A stretch of DNA of 56,414 bases from a virus. Made by a program: the position numbers and the translations under genes. The notes below the pieces were generated by a model, which was given only the letters and a program-made list of their open reading frames with translations, was not told the origin of the DNA and did no database searches. The stretch lies in the IMG/VR virus record IMGVR_UViG_3300005253_000563, positions 1 through 56,414 of that record; one strand, 5' to 3'. Each line of letters opens with the position of its first letter. Within the stretch, counting starts at the first letter, position 1. This document shows, one piece after another, positions 8,394 to 15,619 of this stretch.

Positions 8394-9071
8394 TTAGATA
8401 GCCTTATTCGCATTAAGTTCAATCCACACGAGTCTGCCAAAGAATGTGAATGCACCTTTTGCAACGTGAACTGATAATTCGGAGGCACCAACAATACAGG
8501 CCGTAGGGTCATCACGCCGAGCGTCAAAGGATACACGATCAGGCATCCGCCCTTCTTCATTTTGAGCCGCCACAGCCGTCGCACCGAATACGCCATGGGC
8601 TCGCCAGAGTTCCTGATACCTTCCGCTCATAGCAGTAATAGTAGCCGTGTACCCTACCGCCACATTACTACGTGCGGGCAGGTCATTCTTCATATTGTAG
8701 ACAGTTACGCCCGTAGCACTATCCGTAGTATCGAGAGAATTAGAGAAGGCCACTACCAGCTCTAGATCAGTGTCATCAATCGTCAAGTCGATGTTGAGTT
8801 CAAGGGATACAGGGATAACAACAGTTCCACTAGGAATCTGCATGTGTATATCGGGAGTGGTATTCACCCATGCCCCCGCAGAGGTAACAGGGTCGCTAGC
8901 AGAACCAATATTGCACATCTTGACATTACCCTGCAACAGGTGATTCATATACCAGTCAGTTGTGAACTGTGCTCCGTCTAGTGTGGCGCGAGGTAGCGCG
9001 GGCTCGTCGGTGTAGGTTACACCTGTTTGACTGCGCTCGATACGTGGCTCCACACGCGCAGTTTCATACAT
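8394..9071 (-). CDS. Virion structural protein B (tandem paralogue)
   Basis: 225 residues from ATG 9071, chosen because AGGAGG lies nine bases upstream; the longer frame to GTG 9122 would start at the predicted transcription start and lacks a ribosome site. It is a clear paralogue of the 7669-8358 product, with the same ERSQTGV, PRAT.DG.QFT.DWY.NHLLQGNVKM.NIG and VYNMKNDL blocks, so the pair arose by tandem duplication. First gene after the promoter at 9130-9159. Confidence 0.6.
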   Translation of the reverse strand: MYETARVEPRIERSQTGVTYTDEPALPRATLDGAQFTTDWYMNHLLQGNVKMCNIGSASDPVTSAGAWVNTTPDIHMQIPSGTVVIPVSLELNIDLTIDDTDLELVVAFSNSLDTTDSATGVTVYNMKNDLPARSNVAVGYTATITAMSGRYQELWRAHGVFGATAVAAQNEEGRMPDRVSFDARRDDPTACIVGASELSVHVAKGAFTFFGRLVWIELNANKAI

Positions 9072-9129
9072 ATAGTAATTCCTCCTCTTGCAAGAGTAGA
9101 TTGGACAACATGCGTCGCCCACTACTTGT

Positions 9130-9159
9130 ATTGTATAGGGGAGAGGAAAGAAATGTCAA
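9130..9159 (-). promoter_or_regulatory. Sigma70-like promoter for virion proteins A and B
   Basis: On the minus strand, TTGACA (9159-9154) is followed by 18 bases and TACAAT (9135-9130), or 16 bases and the overlapping TATACA. The predicted start near 9123 gives a ~50-base leader containing AGGAGG before ATG 9071. The flanking CTACTTGAC matches the promoter at 11449-11477. Confidence 0.7.
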
Positions 9160-9181
9160 GTAGTAATGTTTATGAATACCA

Positions 9182-9216
9182 CAACGCCCCCTCTCAACTC
9201 ACAGGAGGGGGCGTTG
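9182..9216 (-). terminator. 12-bp perfect hairpin, probable terminator of the upstream minus-strand operon
   Basis: CAACGCCCCCTC at 9182-9193 pairs perfectly with 9205-9216 across an 11-base loop. It lies between the last gene of the 9251-11960 operon and the promoter at 9130-9159, where a terminator is expected. There is no U-tract on either side, so termination may need a factor, or the stem may stabilise the mRNA end. Confidence 0.5.
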
Positions 9217-9250
9217 CCGCGACTCCGGGTTCGACTACCGGCCTAAGATA

Positions 9251-9544
9251 CTAAACTTCAGGCGTAGTCCCCATTATCCCCATGTATCTTTGCATGGTAT
9301 GGGATTCACGCACTTTAGGATTAACTCTAGAAAATCCCTTGTCTACAACTTCAACTATTTCCTTCCAGGTTTCCTCAGTGAAGGTTACAGTTCCTGCAAT
9401 AGGGAAGTTTACACGTAATTCGCCATAATCTTTGACCCTGAACGATACTGCTGTTTCACAGTACGGAATGGGGGCATCCTCCACAGGATCGCTAGGTTGA
9501 ATGTCCTGTAACACTGCTCGTGCTTCTAAATCCATACGAATCAT
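9251..9544 (-). CDS. Hypothetical protein
   Basis: 97 residues with a beta-rich middle (ETAVSFRVKDYGELRVNFPIAG) and a helix (EETWKEIVEVVDKGFSRV). This part resembles residues ~20-60 of the 13278-13868 product (TRLTEQVWDDLVQKVNEAF), suggesting a shared small domain. Last gene before the 9182-9216 hairpin. Function unknown. Confidence 0.55.
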   Translation of the reverse strand: MIRMDLEARAVLQDIQPSDPVEDAPIPYCETAVSFRVKDYGELRVNFPIAGTVTFTEETWKEIVEVVDKGFSRVNPKVRESHTMQRYMGIMGTTPEV

Positions 9545-9559
9545 CCTTCCCTATTTAGT

Positions 9560-9859
9560 CTATAACGAAGCTTTGCCCTGTACAGTAGGACGATCCTTAG
9601 GGGAAAGTAGTTCTATCCAACTATCAGGCACCAACCGGAACAATACACGTTTATCGTCCGTGTATTTACCCATAACAAGACGATCTGGCGCGTAACCTTG
9701 CTTTAAAGTCTTATAGACGACATCGCTCAGTTCCTTTTCAGTGCCTGCACGACGTACATGCTGCACCAAAACGCCAGGGTTGTCAGGAGGCCATGCCTGT
9801 GTCATGTGAGTGCCGACAGGCTCACGGAATATAGCTAGCCATTTTGTTCCAGGTCTCAA
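9560..9859 (-). CDS. Hypothetical protein
   Basis: 99 residues from TTG 9859, with a weak GGGGGT ribosome site six bases upstream; no ATG fits the conserved-looking N-terminus (WLAIFREPVGTHM). Mixed alpha/beta composition with no membrane segment or metal motif. Not recognised. It belongs to the small-gene run between the decoration-like protein and the 9182-9216 hairpin. Confidence 0.45.
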   Translation of the reverse strand: MRPGTKWLAIFREPVGTHMTQAWPPDNPGVLVQHVRRAGTEKELSDVVYKTLKQGYAPDRLVMGKYTDDKRVLFRLVPDSWIELLSPKDRPTVQGKASL

Positions 9860-9924
9860 GACTGTACCCCCTATTAGCTTTAGTGGAGCTGGGGGGTAAC
9901 GATCCCCCGTCCTGCTAGTGCCAT

Positions 9925-10263
9925 CTATACGGTTCTGCTAACAGTCGAACCCTTCGCAGCCCCTAGATATCTTAACACATCATGAGCGTGGGCCACAAGG
10001 GCGACCAACCCGTCTATTACCTGTTGCTCTGGGACACCAAAGAACTTTGCTACTCGGGGGATACCTGCCTCCACCGAAAGATATATCTGCTCCATCACTG
10101 AGACAGAAGCCATACTCCCCTTGAGTCGAGATTTTATAACCGGAACCTTCTCCTTCTCAGGCTGCTCCTTAGGCACTGTCTCTGGCTGTGGCTCAGGTAG
10201 TGTCTTAGGATGAATCCTTGGCTTAGCAGTTTCGACCACGAGGGGCTTCCCTATCTTTCCCAA
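9925..10263 (-). CDS. Hypothetical protein with Pro/Glu-rich N-terminus
   Basis: 112 residues from TTG 10263, with GGAGGAG five bases upstream. The first 45 residues are Pro/Glu/Lys-rich and probably disordered. The rest forms helices (SVMEQIYLSVEAGIPRVAKFF, EQQVIDGLVALVAHAHDVLRY) with a helix-turn-helix-like flavour but no clear family match. Two bases separate it from the upstream gene. Confidence 0.5.
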   Translation of the reverse strand: MGKIGKPLVVETAKPRIHPKTLPEPQPETVPKEQPEKEKVPVIKSRLKGSMASVSVMEQIYLSVEAGIPRVAKFFGVPEQQVIDGLVALVAHAHDVLRYLGAAKGSTVSRTV

Positions 10264-10265
10264 GG

Positions 10266-10496
10266 TTACTCCTCCTCCACAACAAAAGCAAGAGGCACCC
10301 CATCACCCCCGTAATCTCCCGATGCGCCGAGATGAGAATGACAACAAACCGTTTTTTGTGCATGCTCTTCCAACAAAGCGGCGATCAGACGTAGGATAGC
10401 GTTTTTAGTCTGCCCCTTCTGAAGCGTCCAAGACTTGTCACCCTTAGCTTGGGCTTCCCATTCTTTCAATTCTTTGTCAGTCGGATACTTCAGCAT
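10266..10496 (-). CDS. Small hypothetical protein
   Basis: 76 residues with a helical N-terminal half (KELKEWEAQAKGD, AILRLIAALLEEHAQ) and a C-terminal CCHSHLG patch that could bind metal. It overlaps the upstream gene by 20 bases. Not recognised. Confidence 0.5.
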   Translation of the reverse strand: MLKYPTDKELKEWEAQAKGDKSWTLQKGQTKNAILRLIAALLEEHAQKTVCCHSHLGASGDYGGDGVPLAFVVEEE

Positions 10497-11229
10497 CTAG
10501 TGCATCCCCCCAAGCTTCATCTTTCTCATGCTGCTCATATCCCGCGCCAAACCACTCACGCATCATGATTTCGTCGATCTCAATGGGCTTCCTCCAGCCA
10601 TTAACCTCTAGGCAAACCGGACAGCCCTTCAAGTCTCTTCTATCTAGGATAGGTACTCCTAGGGAGGCGGATACTTCTTCAAGCACCTCCATGTATGGAA
10701 GAGCTTCCCCTGGCAACATAAACGGGTAAGCAACACCAAAACCATATCTTAAATTGCCTGCTGGAGTAGAGTAGGCCACATCAGCGTTTTGATCCTGTGC
10801 TTTTACTGTGTCAATAACAGGCACAAACACCTGTATATTAGCTTCTTTGGGTGCAAGGAAATAGTCAACAGAGTATTGAGTTGTACGACCACCATCCTGA
10901 TGTAGTATGGTGCGCTCTAGGCAGGTAACATGCGCCTGCGCATTGGTAGGAGCCTGAGGGGCATCCTCAAGCCGTCTGAAGAAATAGGCCCCGCAGGAAC
11001 AATCCCAATCTGGAGACGGCCCTTCATGGGCTTTCTTCCCGTAATTCTCCTCTAGACGCTTTTGTGCTGTTTCCGTCAACCACAGAGCATGGGAGATACC
11101 TTCACATTCTGCCGCCTTCTGCACTCTGTTATGCAAGTGCTGGCCCGCAGACCCTCTTAGAACAATTTCTTTTGTTCTACTACAACGAGAAAAATTCCAG
11201 ACTCTAAACCCGTGGATGTAACTAGACAC
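10477..11229 (-). CDS. Hypothetical protein with a C-S-C-G zinc-like site
   Basis: 250 residues from GTG 11229 (AGGAGAG upstream). It opens GFRVWNF and later has WDCSCGAYFFRR, a combination that recalls small uncharacterised proteins of actinobacteria and their phages, although I cannot confirm the family. A second Cys pair follows near the C-terminus (GCPVCLEVNGWRKP), so zinc binding is likely. Function unknown. Confidence 0.5.
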   Translation of the reverse strand: MSSYIHGFRVWNFSRCSRTKEIVLRGSAGQHLHNRVQKAAECEGISHALWLTETAQKRLEENYGKKAHEGPSPDWDCSCGAYFFRRLEDAPQAPTNAQAHVTCLERTILHQDGGRTTQYSVDYFLAPKEANIQVFVPVIDTVKAQDQNADVAYSTPAGNLRYGFGVAYPFMLPGEALPYMEVLEEVSASLGVPILDRRDLKGCPVCLEVNGWRKPIEIDEIMMREWFGAGYEQHEKDEAWGDALDAEVSD

Positions 11230-11230
11230 T

Positions 11231-11431
11231 TTACTCTCCTACTGCCCGAAAAGTTTCTACAGGCAGAGCACATCTCCCTTCATCACACTTCAACTCCAGC
11301 CCTCCTAGATGATCATCAAATTGGGTATGTATCCAACCATCGCCATGTTCACAAGGAGTTGGAGGAGTCACACACGCAGGGCAATTAGGATTTCCCCGCT
11401 CGTGGAAGTCAAACCAATCTAGCTTCTTCAT
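11231..11431 (-). CDS. Small Cys-rich protein
   Basis: 66 residues with C-P-A-C, a further Cys-His pair (PCEHGDGW) and a late C-x4-C (KCDEGRC), so it probably binds zinc. Strong ribosome site AGGAGGA before ATG 11431. First gene behind the promoter at 11449-11477, with a leader of only about 11 bases. Confidence 0.55.
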   Translation of the reverse strand: MKKLDWFDFHERGNPNCPACVTPPTPCEHGDGWIHTQFDDHLGGLELKCDEGRCALPVETFRAVGE

Positions 11432-11448
11432 CTTGTCCTCCTACCCCC

Positions 11449-11477
11449 AGTATACGGAGTAGAAGAAAGGAAGTCAA
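11449..11477 (-). promoter_or_regulatory. Sigma70-like promoter
   Basis: Minus strand TTGACT (11477-11472), 17-base spacer, TATACT (11454-11449). The transcript would start near 11442, just ahead of GGAGGA (11441-11436) and ATG 11431. The -35 box overlaps the stop codon of the 11474-11626 gene. Confidence 0.75.
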
Positions 11478-11626
11478 GTAGCCCCTAGCGCCCGCTCCAG
11501 TTCCTTCAATCCAACCTTTATGGACTCGATACTTCCAGTAGGATTCGTCTGTAGTTGCAACCAAGACGGTAAAAGAAATACCGCCAACTCTTTCTTGGTG
11601 GCTTTCTTGGAGGGAACAATAGGCAT
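11474..11626 (-). CDS. Small hypothetical protein
   Basis: 50 residues (N-terminus MPIVPSKKATKKELAVLFLP) from ATG 11626, with GGTGA eight bases upstream inside the end of the preceding gene. Lys-rich start, then helical (SIESIKVGLKELERALGAT). Not recognised; supported only by position, start context and close packing. Confidence 0.4.
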   Translation of the reverse strand: MPIVPSKKATKKELAVFLLPSWLQLQTNPTGSIESIKVGLKELERALGAT

Positions 11627-11630
11627 TTAC

Positions 11631-11960
11631 TTAGTCACCGCTCCAGAGAATACCACGCACACGGGGGGTCTGTCCCGTCGTCACGTTGATAAACGAGATA
11701 TTAGTGCTAACTTCTAGGTCATGCTCATCATACGCGTCACCCTCTTCAAGAAAGAGGTCTGAAGTAGTCGCTGTGGCATCGAAGGCAATGGCGACTTCGC
11801 CTGGGCCTTCGTTGACGAGGGACACCGCACGCCCCTTCTTCAGTGCAGGTACCGAAACCAAATCCTCCGCAGTCGCCGTAACGGCCAGCGTCACGTCGAA
11901 TGGAGTAGAGGTATCAGCGGATGGGAAGTCCTTCTTGGCGACCTTTGGGTTGATAGGCAT
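11631..11960 (-). CDS. Decoration-like small virion protein candidate
   Basis: 109 residues, almost Cys-free and beta-rich, with alternating Thr/Val/Ala strands (FDVTLAVTATAEDLVSVPAL, EVAIAFDATATTSDLFL, NISFINVTTGQ). Such composition is usual for phage decoration or other small surface proteins, but no family is recognised. First gene of the whole minus-strand virion cluster, read from the 12170-12199 promoter through a ~200-base leader; AGAAGGAG precedes ATG 11960. Confidence 0.5.
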   Translation of the reverse strand: MPINPKVAKKDFPSADTSTPFDVTLAVTATAEDLVSVPALKKGRAVSLVNEGPGEVAIAFDATATTSDLFLEEGDAYDEHDLEVSTNISFINVTTGQTPRVRGILWSGD

Positions 11961-12003
11961 AATTCAAACTCCTTCTAACTATATCATAGCGTAAAACAAC
12001 AGC

Positions 12004-12028
12004 GGGAGGGGGTGTCAGCCTCCCTCCC
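12004..12028 (-). promoter_or_regulatory. Terminator-like hairpin in the virion-operon leader (possible attenuator)
   Basis: GGGAGGG (12004-12010) pairs with CCCTCCC (12022-12028). Read on the minus strand, the stem is followed by GCTGTTGTTTTAC, a U-rich tail. It lies inside the leader between the 12170-12199 promoter and the first virion gene at 11960, so it could modulate read-through. The rest of 11961-12165 is non-coding and contains another stem (GCACGG with CCGTGC, around 12113-12142). Confidence 0.4.
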
Positions 12029-12169
12029 ACGTTAGCCTAGGGTTGCCTCTCGACCACTCCTAGGGTAGCGTGCGCGACCCGCTTACTCTCCACGTTCCCA
12101 CCAATCTATCGCACGGCAGTTCGTGGCTGTGATACCGTGCCCACTCCACTCAGCGGGCCGCGCCTATGT

Positions 12170-12199
12170 ATTATAACCTCCTTGCCAAAGAGAAGTCAA
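12170..12199 (-). promoter_or_regulatory. Minus-strand promoter for the virion operon
   Basis: TTGACT (12199-12194), 18-base spacer, TATAAT (12175-12170) on the minus strand. It overlaps the opposing promoter at 12182-12210, so only one direction can be occupied by polymerase at a time. Confidence 0.7.
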
Positions 12200-12210
12200 G
12201 GGGGTATACT
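12182..12210 (+). promoter_or_regulatory. Plus-strand promoter for the accessory/early genes
   Basis: TTGCCA (12182-12187), exactly 17 bases, TATACT (12205-12210), followed by a leader with GGAGAGG before GTG 12234. It faces and overlaps the minus-strand promoter at 12170-12199. Confidence 0.7.
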
Positions 12211-12233
12211 AAGAGGAGAAGGAGAGGTGTGTC

Positions 12234-12425
12234 GTGCCCGCTACCCAAACATTCAAATGCTCGGTATGTGACCATATCTTCGAGACGCAGGAACCTGCTG
12301 GCAGTACTCCCCCTAGATATATCCTCTGTTCAAAATGTGGAGGTAGATCATATTGGCAACCACCCACAGGAACCAGTTTCATCATAAAGGATGGTGGAAC
12401 TGGTGCTCAGAAAGGAAGTAGATGA
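12234..12425 (+). CDS. FmdB-like zinc-ribbon protein
   Basis: 63 residues from GTG 12234 (GGAGAGG upstream). FKCSVCDHIFE near the N-terminus and LCSKCGG later make a four-Cys zinc ribbon like the FmdB/YgiT-type small regulators. First gene of the plus-strand cluster. Target unknown. Confidence 0.6.
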   Translation: MPATQTFKCSVCDHIFETQEPAGSTPPRYILCSKCGGRSYWQPPTGTSFIIKDGGTGAQKGSR

Positions 12426-12727
12426 TTGACCTAATACTCACCATTGCGATAGCCATTATCACTGTTGCGTTGATTCCAACGGTTATCAACCAGTTTCGAG
12501 CAAAGGCATCCACAGTACCCCTAACCACTTCAATACCCTCTGTAATCGCTCTTGTACTGATTCTAGGCGCCTACATCAGCCAAGAGTGGTGGCTCTCAGC
12601 AGGAATCATTGTTTTCAACTGGTTACTCTGGGTAATTCTGATGTGTCAACGATGGGCGTATAGGCCTAAGCCATTACCCACTGACCTCTGGGATAACGAG
12701 GAGGACGCTGTATACGACGACCTCTAG
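12422..12727 (+). CDS. Three-span membrane protein, PQ-loop-like
   Basis: 101 residues with three hydrophobic spans (residues ~3-22, ~38-55, ~60-78) and an acidic C-terminal tail. The first span ends LIPTVINQFRAK, and the following loop and SIPS segment are reminiscent of PQ-loop/SemiSWEET half-transporters; this is a weak resemblance. Start overlaps the previous stop (ATGA). Confidence 0.5.
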   Translation: MIDLILTIAIAIITVALIPTVINQFRAKASTVPLTTSIPSVIALVLILGAYISQEWWLSAGIIVFNWLLWVILMCQRWAYRPKPLPTDLWDNEEDAVYDDL

Positions 12728-12728
12728 C

Positions 12729-12757
12729 TTGACAGCCACCGATTCTTTCCCTATACT
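12729..12757 (+). promoter_or_regulatory. Sigma70-like promoter
   Basis: TTGACA (12729-12734), exactly 17 bases, TATACT (12752-12757): the best consensus match in the window. It lies just after the 12727 stop and serves the 12810 gene onward. Confidence 0.8.
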
Positions 12758-12809
12758 ACATATAGGCCCGGAGCCAATGAGCCCGAGAGCTAATTGAAAG
12801 GAAAAAGAT

Positions 12810-13232
12810 ATGGTAACACCGATAAAAGAAATGAGACCAAAGCACCTTTTGTGCCGAATTGTCTCCATACGCCGTACTACAGATAACCGTCCAGAGCCCC
12901 AAGAACCTACCCCCCAAACATGGGAGGTTCGTGCAGTAACAGAGGGAGGAGTAGGAGACGGACCAACTTCCATTTTCTATACCGAAAGCGATCCACGTAA
13001 CCTTCCCCCTCTGGAGTCTCTCATTCATATTACTATCGATAATAAGCTCACCTGCGACACACTATCAGACACGGTTCCTGAGGTGACAGACTCCAAGAGG
13101 ATACCCCTACCAGACACTATAAGTTATCGGTTTCGGGAACAGGCAGACGCAGACTTTGGTGCCGGTACGGTGAAAAGCCAAGAAGAGTACCAACGCTTTG
13201 ACGCCAAATGGCAGGAAGAACACCAGGAATAA
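12810..13232 (+). CDS. Hypothetical protein
   Basis: 140 residues from ATG 12810 (GAAAGG upstream). Beta-rich centre (HLLCRIVSIRRTT, TWEVRAVTEGG, SIFYTESDP) and a charged helical tail (QEEYQRFDAKWQEEHQE). No metal motif or membrane span. Not recognised. Confidence 0.55.
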   Translation: MVTPIKEMRPKHLLCRIVSIRRTTDNRPEPQEPTPQTWEVRAVTEGGVGDGPTSIFYTESDPRNLPPLESLIHITIDNKLTCDTLSDTVPEVTDSKRIPLPDTISYRFREQADADFGAGTVKSQEEYQRFDAKWQEEHQE

Positions 13233-13277
13233 CCAATAGAGGCCCTGGCTCCGGGCCAATTACAGGAGGTGAGACAG

Positions 13278-13868
13278 ATGAAGCCAACCAGAGTAGAAGT
13301 ATACCCCAGTGAACAGAAGCCTGACACTATAATTAGTCCCTTGACTTTTGAAGTGGATAGAAGCAACGGCACAGTGAACATCGTAGGGTACCCCGTAGGG
13401 TACACTCGCCTGACGGAACAGGTCTGGGATGATCTAGTTCAGAAAGTCAACGAGGCGTTTGTAGAGGAGCCCAAGATAGAACTAGAGACAGACTCCCTTT
13501 TTAACACCTATCACGCCCCAGAGGAGATGGTAGACGCCCTAAAAGACTTGCCTGTCCAAGAGCTACGGACACAAGTAGAACCAGCCGATACCCGAGACAG
13601 GTGTTGGGAGTGTGGGCGGATCGAGGAAGATACGTGCAGCAACTGCGACCAGTATCCCAGTGAAGGACACGACAGTAACTGCATGGCACAGGCCCTCACA
13701 GAACTACCAACAGAAACTTATAAGACGCACTACTGTAAAGGGTGTCAGTCCTATCTTGAAGGTATTCACTTCCCCCACTGCCCGTTGTATAACCGCCAAC
13801 TATGTTCCAATTGCGGTCTCAACCCTATCGAGGGACACGACAGTAACTGCATGGCGGGGCCACCCTAA
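13278..13868 (+). CDS. Zinc-ribbon protein with two CSNC...EGHDSNC repeats
   Basis: 196 residues from ATG 13278, chosen because AGGAGG lies eight bases upstream. N-terminal ~60 residues resemble the 9251-9544 product. The C-terminal half holds three Cys clusters: CWECG, then CSNCDQYPSEGHDSNCMA, then CKGC...CPLY and a second CSNCGLNPIEGHDSNCMA. The repeated EGHD-x2-C unit recurs in the 27228-27704 product. Zinc binding is very likely; function unknown. Confidence 0.6.
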   Translation: MKPTRVEVYPSEQKPDTIISPLTFEVDRSNGTVNIVGYPVGYTRLTEQVWDDLVQKVNEAFVEEPKIELETDSLFNTYHAPEEMVDALKDLPVQELRTQVEPADTRDRCWECGRIEEDTCSNCDQYPSEGHDSNCMAQALTELPTETYKTHYCKGCQSYLEGIHFPHCPLYNRQLCSNCGLNPIEGHDSNCMAGPP

Positions 13869-14329
13869 GTTAAGAAAACACCCTTCCGGCGAAATAAGAG
13901 TGGCGGCTCGTCAATCTTATTTCAGTTTGTAAAGATAGAGGTGGTTTTCTAGGAAATCACTAGAAAAAGGGCCTTCCAATACAACTTTTTTTTTCAAATT
14001 TACTCTCGGTAATCATGGGGTCTAACCACCACATCACACCACACCCAAAACAACGTCACCGTCCGCAAATACAACACACCACAATATAACATCCCGTAAC
14101 CGTACCAACACTAGCCAGCCTATACCAACTCTTGCATACATACATAGCAGCTTAAGCACGGGCCATCACCGCGACCCATGTGCAATCTGCATCAATCGAG
14201 GGGCAACAGTGCATCAGCTGGGCCAGTATACCATGGTTAGTATGCATCAACTGACTGATACCTTACTGCATCAGGCCACACATCCTCCGCACTTCCCCAA
14301 GATCGATAGATATACCCACATTTAGCCCC
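13869..14329 (+). other. Gene-free 460-bp stretch, candidate replication origin
   Basis: No credible reading frame on either strand. Contents in order: a 9-bp inverted repeat GAAATAAGA/TCTTATTTC (13891-13923), a perfect TTTTCTAG/CTAGAAAA stem (13945-13967), a T9 tract (13986-13994), about 125 bases of strongly A/C-rich, G-poor strand (~14026-14150), and four copies of TGCATCA at 14188, 14210, 14243 and 14267. Iteron-like repeats, AT-rich dyads and strand bias are typical of origins. Function is inferred. Confidence 0.4.
14188..14273 (+). repeat. Four TGCATCA iteron-like repeats
   Basis: Exact TGCATCA at 14188-14194, 14210-14216, 14243-14249 and 14267-14273, all in the same orientation with start-to-start spacing of 22, 33 and 24 bases. 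Flanking bases also partly agree (CATCAactg, CATCAgctg). Confidence 0.6.
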
Positions 14330-14376
14330 TTGACGGCCCTTCAGACCTATGCTACGCTGCCGATACTGAGAGTGAA
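14330..14376 (+). promoter_or_regulatory. Promoter with conserved downstream element (copy 1)
   Basis: TTGACG (14330-14335), 17 bases, TACGCT (14353-14358) with an extended -10 TG at 14350-14351. It contains CCCTTCAGA (14337-14345), 15 bases, then CGATACTGAGAGTGAA (14361-14376), which spans the expected start site. The same gapped block recurs at 15620-15659, pointing to co-regulation. Confidence 0.5.
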
Positions 14377-14448
14377 AGGGCCGTTAGGATGGCCCACGGA
14401 CCTTGTAAACAACCGAATAGCTACCAGACAGCAGGATAGGAGCAACAC

Positions 14449-14625
14449 ATGTGCAACTGTTACGTAAGCACTCTGACCGAAGAACAGCGATTACACCTCA
14501 GATCAGGCTCTCACGCCGACTCATGCCCGGTCTATCACGAGTCACTGGACCCAGTAGACCGCCTACATGACCTTGAGGCGAGATTTCACCTTGCAGGTAT
14601 TGGATACTGCCCGTACTGCCACTAG
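14449..14625 (+). CDS. Small Cys/His zinc-finger-like protein
   Basis: 58 residues from ATG 14449 (AGGAGC upstream). CNC at the start, SHADSCPVYH in the middle and CPYCH at the end give a set of potential zinc ligands. The H-x3-C-P pattern resembles the EGHDxxC units of 13278-13868. First gene after the promoter at 14330. Function unknown. Confidence 0.5.
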   Translation: MCNCYVSTLTEEQRLHLRSGSHADSCPVYHESLDPVDRLHDLEARFHLAGIGYCPYCH

Positions 14626-14642
14626 AAGGAGGAATTGAGAGA

Positions 14643-14795
14643 ATGATCAACTGTAAAGGATGCAACGAGCGACATATCAAGGAAAACATGTACTACTATG
14701 GTGCACCCCCCAACCCAGGATGGTACTGCATACTATGCAGTTATGGAATTGCGCGCCGACTGAAACGACTCGCCGCCGAACATCTGGACACCTAG
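14643..14795 (+). CDS. Small zinc-ribbon protein
   Basis: 50 residues from ATG 14643, with AAGGAGG upstream. NCKGCNE and YCILCSY form a two-knuckle zinc ribbon; the rest is basic (ARRLKRLAAEH). Function unknown. Confidence 0.5.
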   Translation: MINCKGCNERHIKENMYYYGAPPNPGWYCILCSYGIARRLKRLAAEHLDT

Positions 14796-14822
14796 ACACC
14801 CGCATCACACGCCCAACTGTAG

Positions 14823-14848
14823 CCTTACCCCCCTATAGGGGGGTAAGG
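14823..14848. terminator. 11-bp perfect hairpin with tetraloop
   Basis: CCTTACCCCCC (14823-14833), loop TATA, GGGGGGTAAGG (14838-14848). Perfectly symmetrical and without a U-tract, so it may work as a factor-dependent terminator, an RNA-stabilising stem or a protein site between two small genes. Confidence 0.45.
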
Positions 14849-14870
14849 TGGGAAGTGAGAGGGAATGATC

Positions 14871-15047
14871 ATGTATCAATGCCATATTGAGGGGTGCGAG
14901 CGGGAAGCCTCAATCACTCAGGTAGTGGAGTCACCCAAGATCGTAAGCATATCGGTCCAGCTATGCAGTAAGTGCTACTTTGACTGGCAGCATGCTCCGT
15001 TGAAAATGCGTCAAAGGGTCGATTTCAGGCGGTACGAGGTAGGATGA
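14871..15047 (+). CDS. Small zinc-ribbon protein
   Basis: 58 residues from ATG 14871 (GAGAGGGA upstream; an in-frame ATG at 14865 is the alternative). YQCHIEGCERE and LCSKCYFDW supply four Cys for a zinc ribbon. Basic C-terminus. Function unknown. The 150 bases downstream (15048-15201) hold no gene; I see only a short GTAGT/ACTAC dyad there. Confidence 0.5.
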   Translation: MYQCHIEGCEREASITQVVESPKIVSISVQLCSKCYFDWQHAPLKMRQRVDFRRYEVG

Positions 15048-15201
15048 CACCATTTGGGGGTGTAAACGCTCAGAATCGCACGAGGTGACGTCTGGTGGGG
15101 CGCTGGGTGGGTAGCGATGCGAGCGGTGAGCGGGTAGTCAGACTCGCCAACTACCAACTAATACTGAATGTAACGTATCATACATAGAAAGGAGCCGGAC
15201 A

Positions 15202-15390
15202 ATGGCTAACTACCACAAGAAGGACGAAATGTCAGAGGCCAACGCCAAGCTAATTGCCCAAGCGCCGGACATGCATCACCTACTCACCACCATCCTCAAG
15301 CGGCTCGACCTAGAGGCCAAGGAACGCGATGTGTTTCCTTGTGCTGCCCTACGTAACGCCATCCGTCGGACTCTTGCTGCTACACAATAA
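15202..15390 (+). CDS. Short paralogue of the HTPGPW/NAKLIAQAP family
   Basis: 62 residues from ATG 15202 (AAGGAG upstream). It carries SEANAKLIAQAPDM, the conserved core of a small phage family whose full-length member here is 15853-16164. The usual N-terminal HTPGPW part is missing, so this is a shortened copy that keeps the core and the C-terminal helix. Function of the family is unknown. Confidence 0.55.
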   Translation: MANYHKKDEMSEANAKLIAQAPDMHHLLTTILKRLDLEAKERDVFPCAALRNAIRRTLAATQ

Positions 15391-15395
15391 GAAAA

Positions 15396-15437
15396 GCCGC
15401 AAGGGTCGTAGCATAAGTGCCCGTTTACCCTTGCGGC
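15396..15437. terminator. 11-bp hairpin after the 15202 gene
   Basis: GCCGCAAGGGT (15396-15406) pairs perfectly with ACCCTTGCGGC (15427-15437) across 20 bases, six bases after a stop codon. No U-tract. The remaining gap up to 15619 has no gene; GGTAGA/TCTACC form a smaller stem near 15545. Confidence 0.5.
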
Positions 15438-15619
15438 GATTGGGGTGGCCCGACTAATATGCCGGACATAATCACCCCTCCCCTAGCGGCTAGCAGGGCT
15501 TAGGGGGATGACCTACCGGACAACGACCCGCAACGGCTGCTTTGGTAGACCCACACTTACTCTACCAGACACATAATCTCATGTCAAGCAGCAATCTCGC
15601 CAGATTTGCCTAGGTATTA

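Noticed and set aside
9226-9250. T-loop-like GGGTTCGACTACC suggesting a tRNA 3' end
   Set aside because: The position after the seven-base loop is A rather than C, and no matching acceptor stem is found upstream. No other tRNA was recognised by eye.
15574-15596. Minus-strand TTGACA at 15589-15594 as a promoter
   Set aside because: The -10 (TAGAGT) is poor and no minus-strand gene lies downstream.
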